A stretch of DNA of 5,948 bases from Clostridiales bacterium (GTDB taxonomy: Bacteria; Bacillota; Clostridia; Peptostreptococcales; Anaerovoracaceae), in the NCBI GenBank assembly GCA_009785435.1, contig WQWG01000044.1:1-5948 (forward strand). The letters run 5' to 3'. The position numbers were made by a program, and so were the translations under genes. Below the pieces are notes generated by a model that was given only the letters and a program-made list of their open reading frames with translations, ran no database searches and was not told the origin of the DNA. Positions 5,172-5,948 of the stretch are shown here, piece by piece; within the stretch, counting starts at the first letter, position 1; every line of letters starts with the position of its first letter.

Positions 5172-5948
5172 CTATGAAAGTGGCTGGAACGTACGTGGCC
5201 ATTCGTCAGCTCTGTCCATTGTCCACTCTGGATCAGGAATCGCTTGTGTAAGCCTCTTGTTCGGGATCCACCACTGCATGAAGTTGATCTGTGATGCTCT
5301 TACTCTTGCGAAGAATGGATCGATTTCAACTCTTTCTGCCATCCAATCTTCTTTCCACTCGTTCATTGTAGCAATGACTTCGTCAGAAAGGATGATTAGT
5401 TCATTTCCGTTTGCCGCGAATCTTACTTCAGCGTCAGCGTTTCTGATTGCAGAGTACATTGTGCTCCATGCTGTGTTTGCATAAGCAGCATAGTATACGA
5501 TTGCTTGAAGATCAGCAGGAAGTGCATCCCATGCATTTCCGTTGATCATGAACTCAAGAAGCAGTGAAGGCTGATGCCAACCTGGCTTGTGGTAATATCT
5601 AGCTACTTCGTGGAAGCCAAGTGTGTAGTCCATTGAGGATACAGCGAATTCTCCGCCGTCAATAACGCCTCTCTCGATCGATGGAACGATTTCTCCGCCA
5701 GGCATGAATACAACAGCAACGCCGTTTGCTTCAAGAATCTGTCCGCCTACCGGCATCATTCTGATGCTTAGACCTTGAAGGTCTTGAATTGTTCTGATCG
5801 GAGTGTTTGACCACAGGAAGTTCTCCTGATGCGTGATTGCCATTGGGAAAGTTGTGATGTTATATCTGTCAGCCATTTCCTGATGGATGTCCCAACCGCC
5901 GCCGAATCTCATCCAGAATACCGCATCATATGGATCCGCGAACTCTCC
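5172..5948 (-). CDS. dctP: TRAP transporter substrate-binding protein DctP, TakP/FcbT1-like (C-terminal part)
   Basis: 258 residues of the C-terminal part are visible; the frame is open to the right edge, so the signal peptide and roughly the first 100 residues are missing (family members are usually about 350-370 long). The protein is the extracytoplasmic receptor that captures the ligand and hands it to DctQM. Seen, numbered within the visible fragment: FGGGWDIHQEM (15-25), LQGLSIRMMPVGG (57-69) with the Arg (63) that binds ligand carboxylates in this family, FMPGGEI (81-87), IDGGEF (96-101), YYHKPGWHQP (118-127) and AWDALPADLQAIV (139-151). The last three are typical of the TakP/FcbT1 branch (2-oxo acids, lactate, chloroaromatic or related carboxylates). 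Odd: the Glu in IDGGEF is followed by Phe where I recall this branch usually having Trp. The gene ends with TAG at 5174-5172 and precedes dctQ. Family is certain; the ligand is only suggested. Confidence 0.95.
   Translation of the reverse strand, partial: GEFADPYDAVFWMRFGGGWDIHQEMADRYNITTFPMAITHQENFLWSNTPIRTIQDLQGLSIRMMPVGGQILEANGVAVVFMPGGEIVPSIERGVIDGGEFAVSSMDYTLGFHEVARYYHKPGWHQPSLLLEFMINGNAWDALPADLQAIVYYAAYANTAWSTMYSAIRNADAEVRFAANGNELIILSDEVIATMNEWKEDWMAERVEIDPFFARVRASQINFMQWWIPNKRLTQAIPDPEWTMDRADEWPRTFQPLS

Noticed and set aside
1..5948. Mobile element, CRISPR array, phage or defence genes
   Set aside because: No transposase or integrase frame, no terminal inverted repeats, no spaced direct repeats; every large block is accounted for by transporter or foldase genes.

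Overview
The window holds six protein-coding genes, all on the minus strand, plus the first codons of a seventh. Reading in the direction of transcription (from the right edge to the left) the order is: dctP-like TRAP binding protein (5' end cut off by the window edge), dctQ, dctM, a parvulin-type peptidyl-prolyl isomerase lipoprotein, a second dctQ, a second dctM, and the start of a gene whose N-terminus looks like the MeaB/ArgK GTPase. There are no tRNA, rRNA, CRISPR or insertion-sequence signatures.

The organism is probably an anaerobic member of the Bacillota (Clostridia or a related lineage). This is an inference from strong AGGAGG-type ribosome binding sites, a medium-GC sequence, a PrsA-like lipoprotein with an Asn/Gly-rich linker after its lipobox, compact intergenic regions with intrinsic terminators, and TRAP transporters next to a probable methylmalonyl-CoA mutase chaperone. 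Synergistota or another TRAP-rich anaerobic lineage cannot be excluded.

Region by region (minus strand): 5948-3246 is a complete TRAP set in P-Q-M order with a 1-base TAATG overlap between Q and M, closed by an intrinsic terminator at 3191-3232. The isomerase gene 3164-2181 follows almost immediately and has its own terminator at 2136-2172. Then comes a second Q-M pair, 2056-174, again with a TAATG overlap, without a binding-protein gene of its own in the window. A perfect 11-bp stem-loop lies at 116-146, and the meaB-like gene starts at 55.

The binding protein resembles the TakP/FcbT1 branch (2-oxo acid, lactate or related carboxylate ligands), so the transporters most likely bring a small organic acid into the cell, driven by an ion gradient. 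The two DctM proteins are collinear paralogs with about half of their first 200 residues identical (97 of 200 by ungapped hand comparison), but they differ around the segment after the GILLPPS motif. The points most worth a second look are the orphan second Q-M module, the extracytoplasmic foldase placed between the two modules, the terminator sitting within about 25 bases of the foldase ribosome binding site, and the possible link to methylmalonyl-CoA metabolism.
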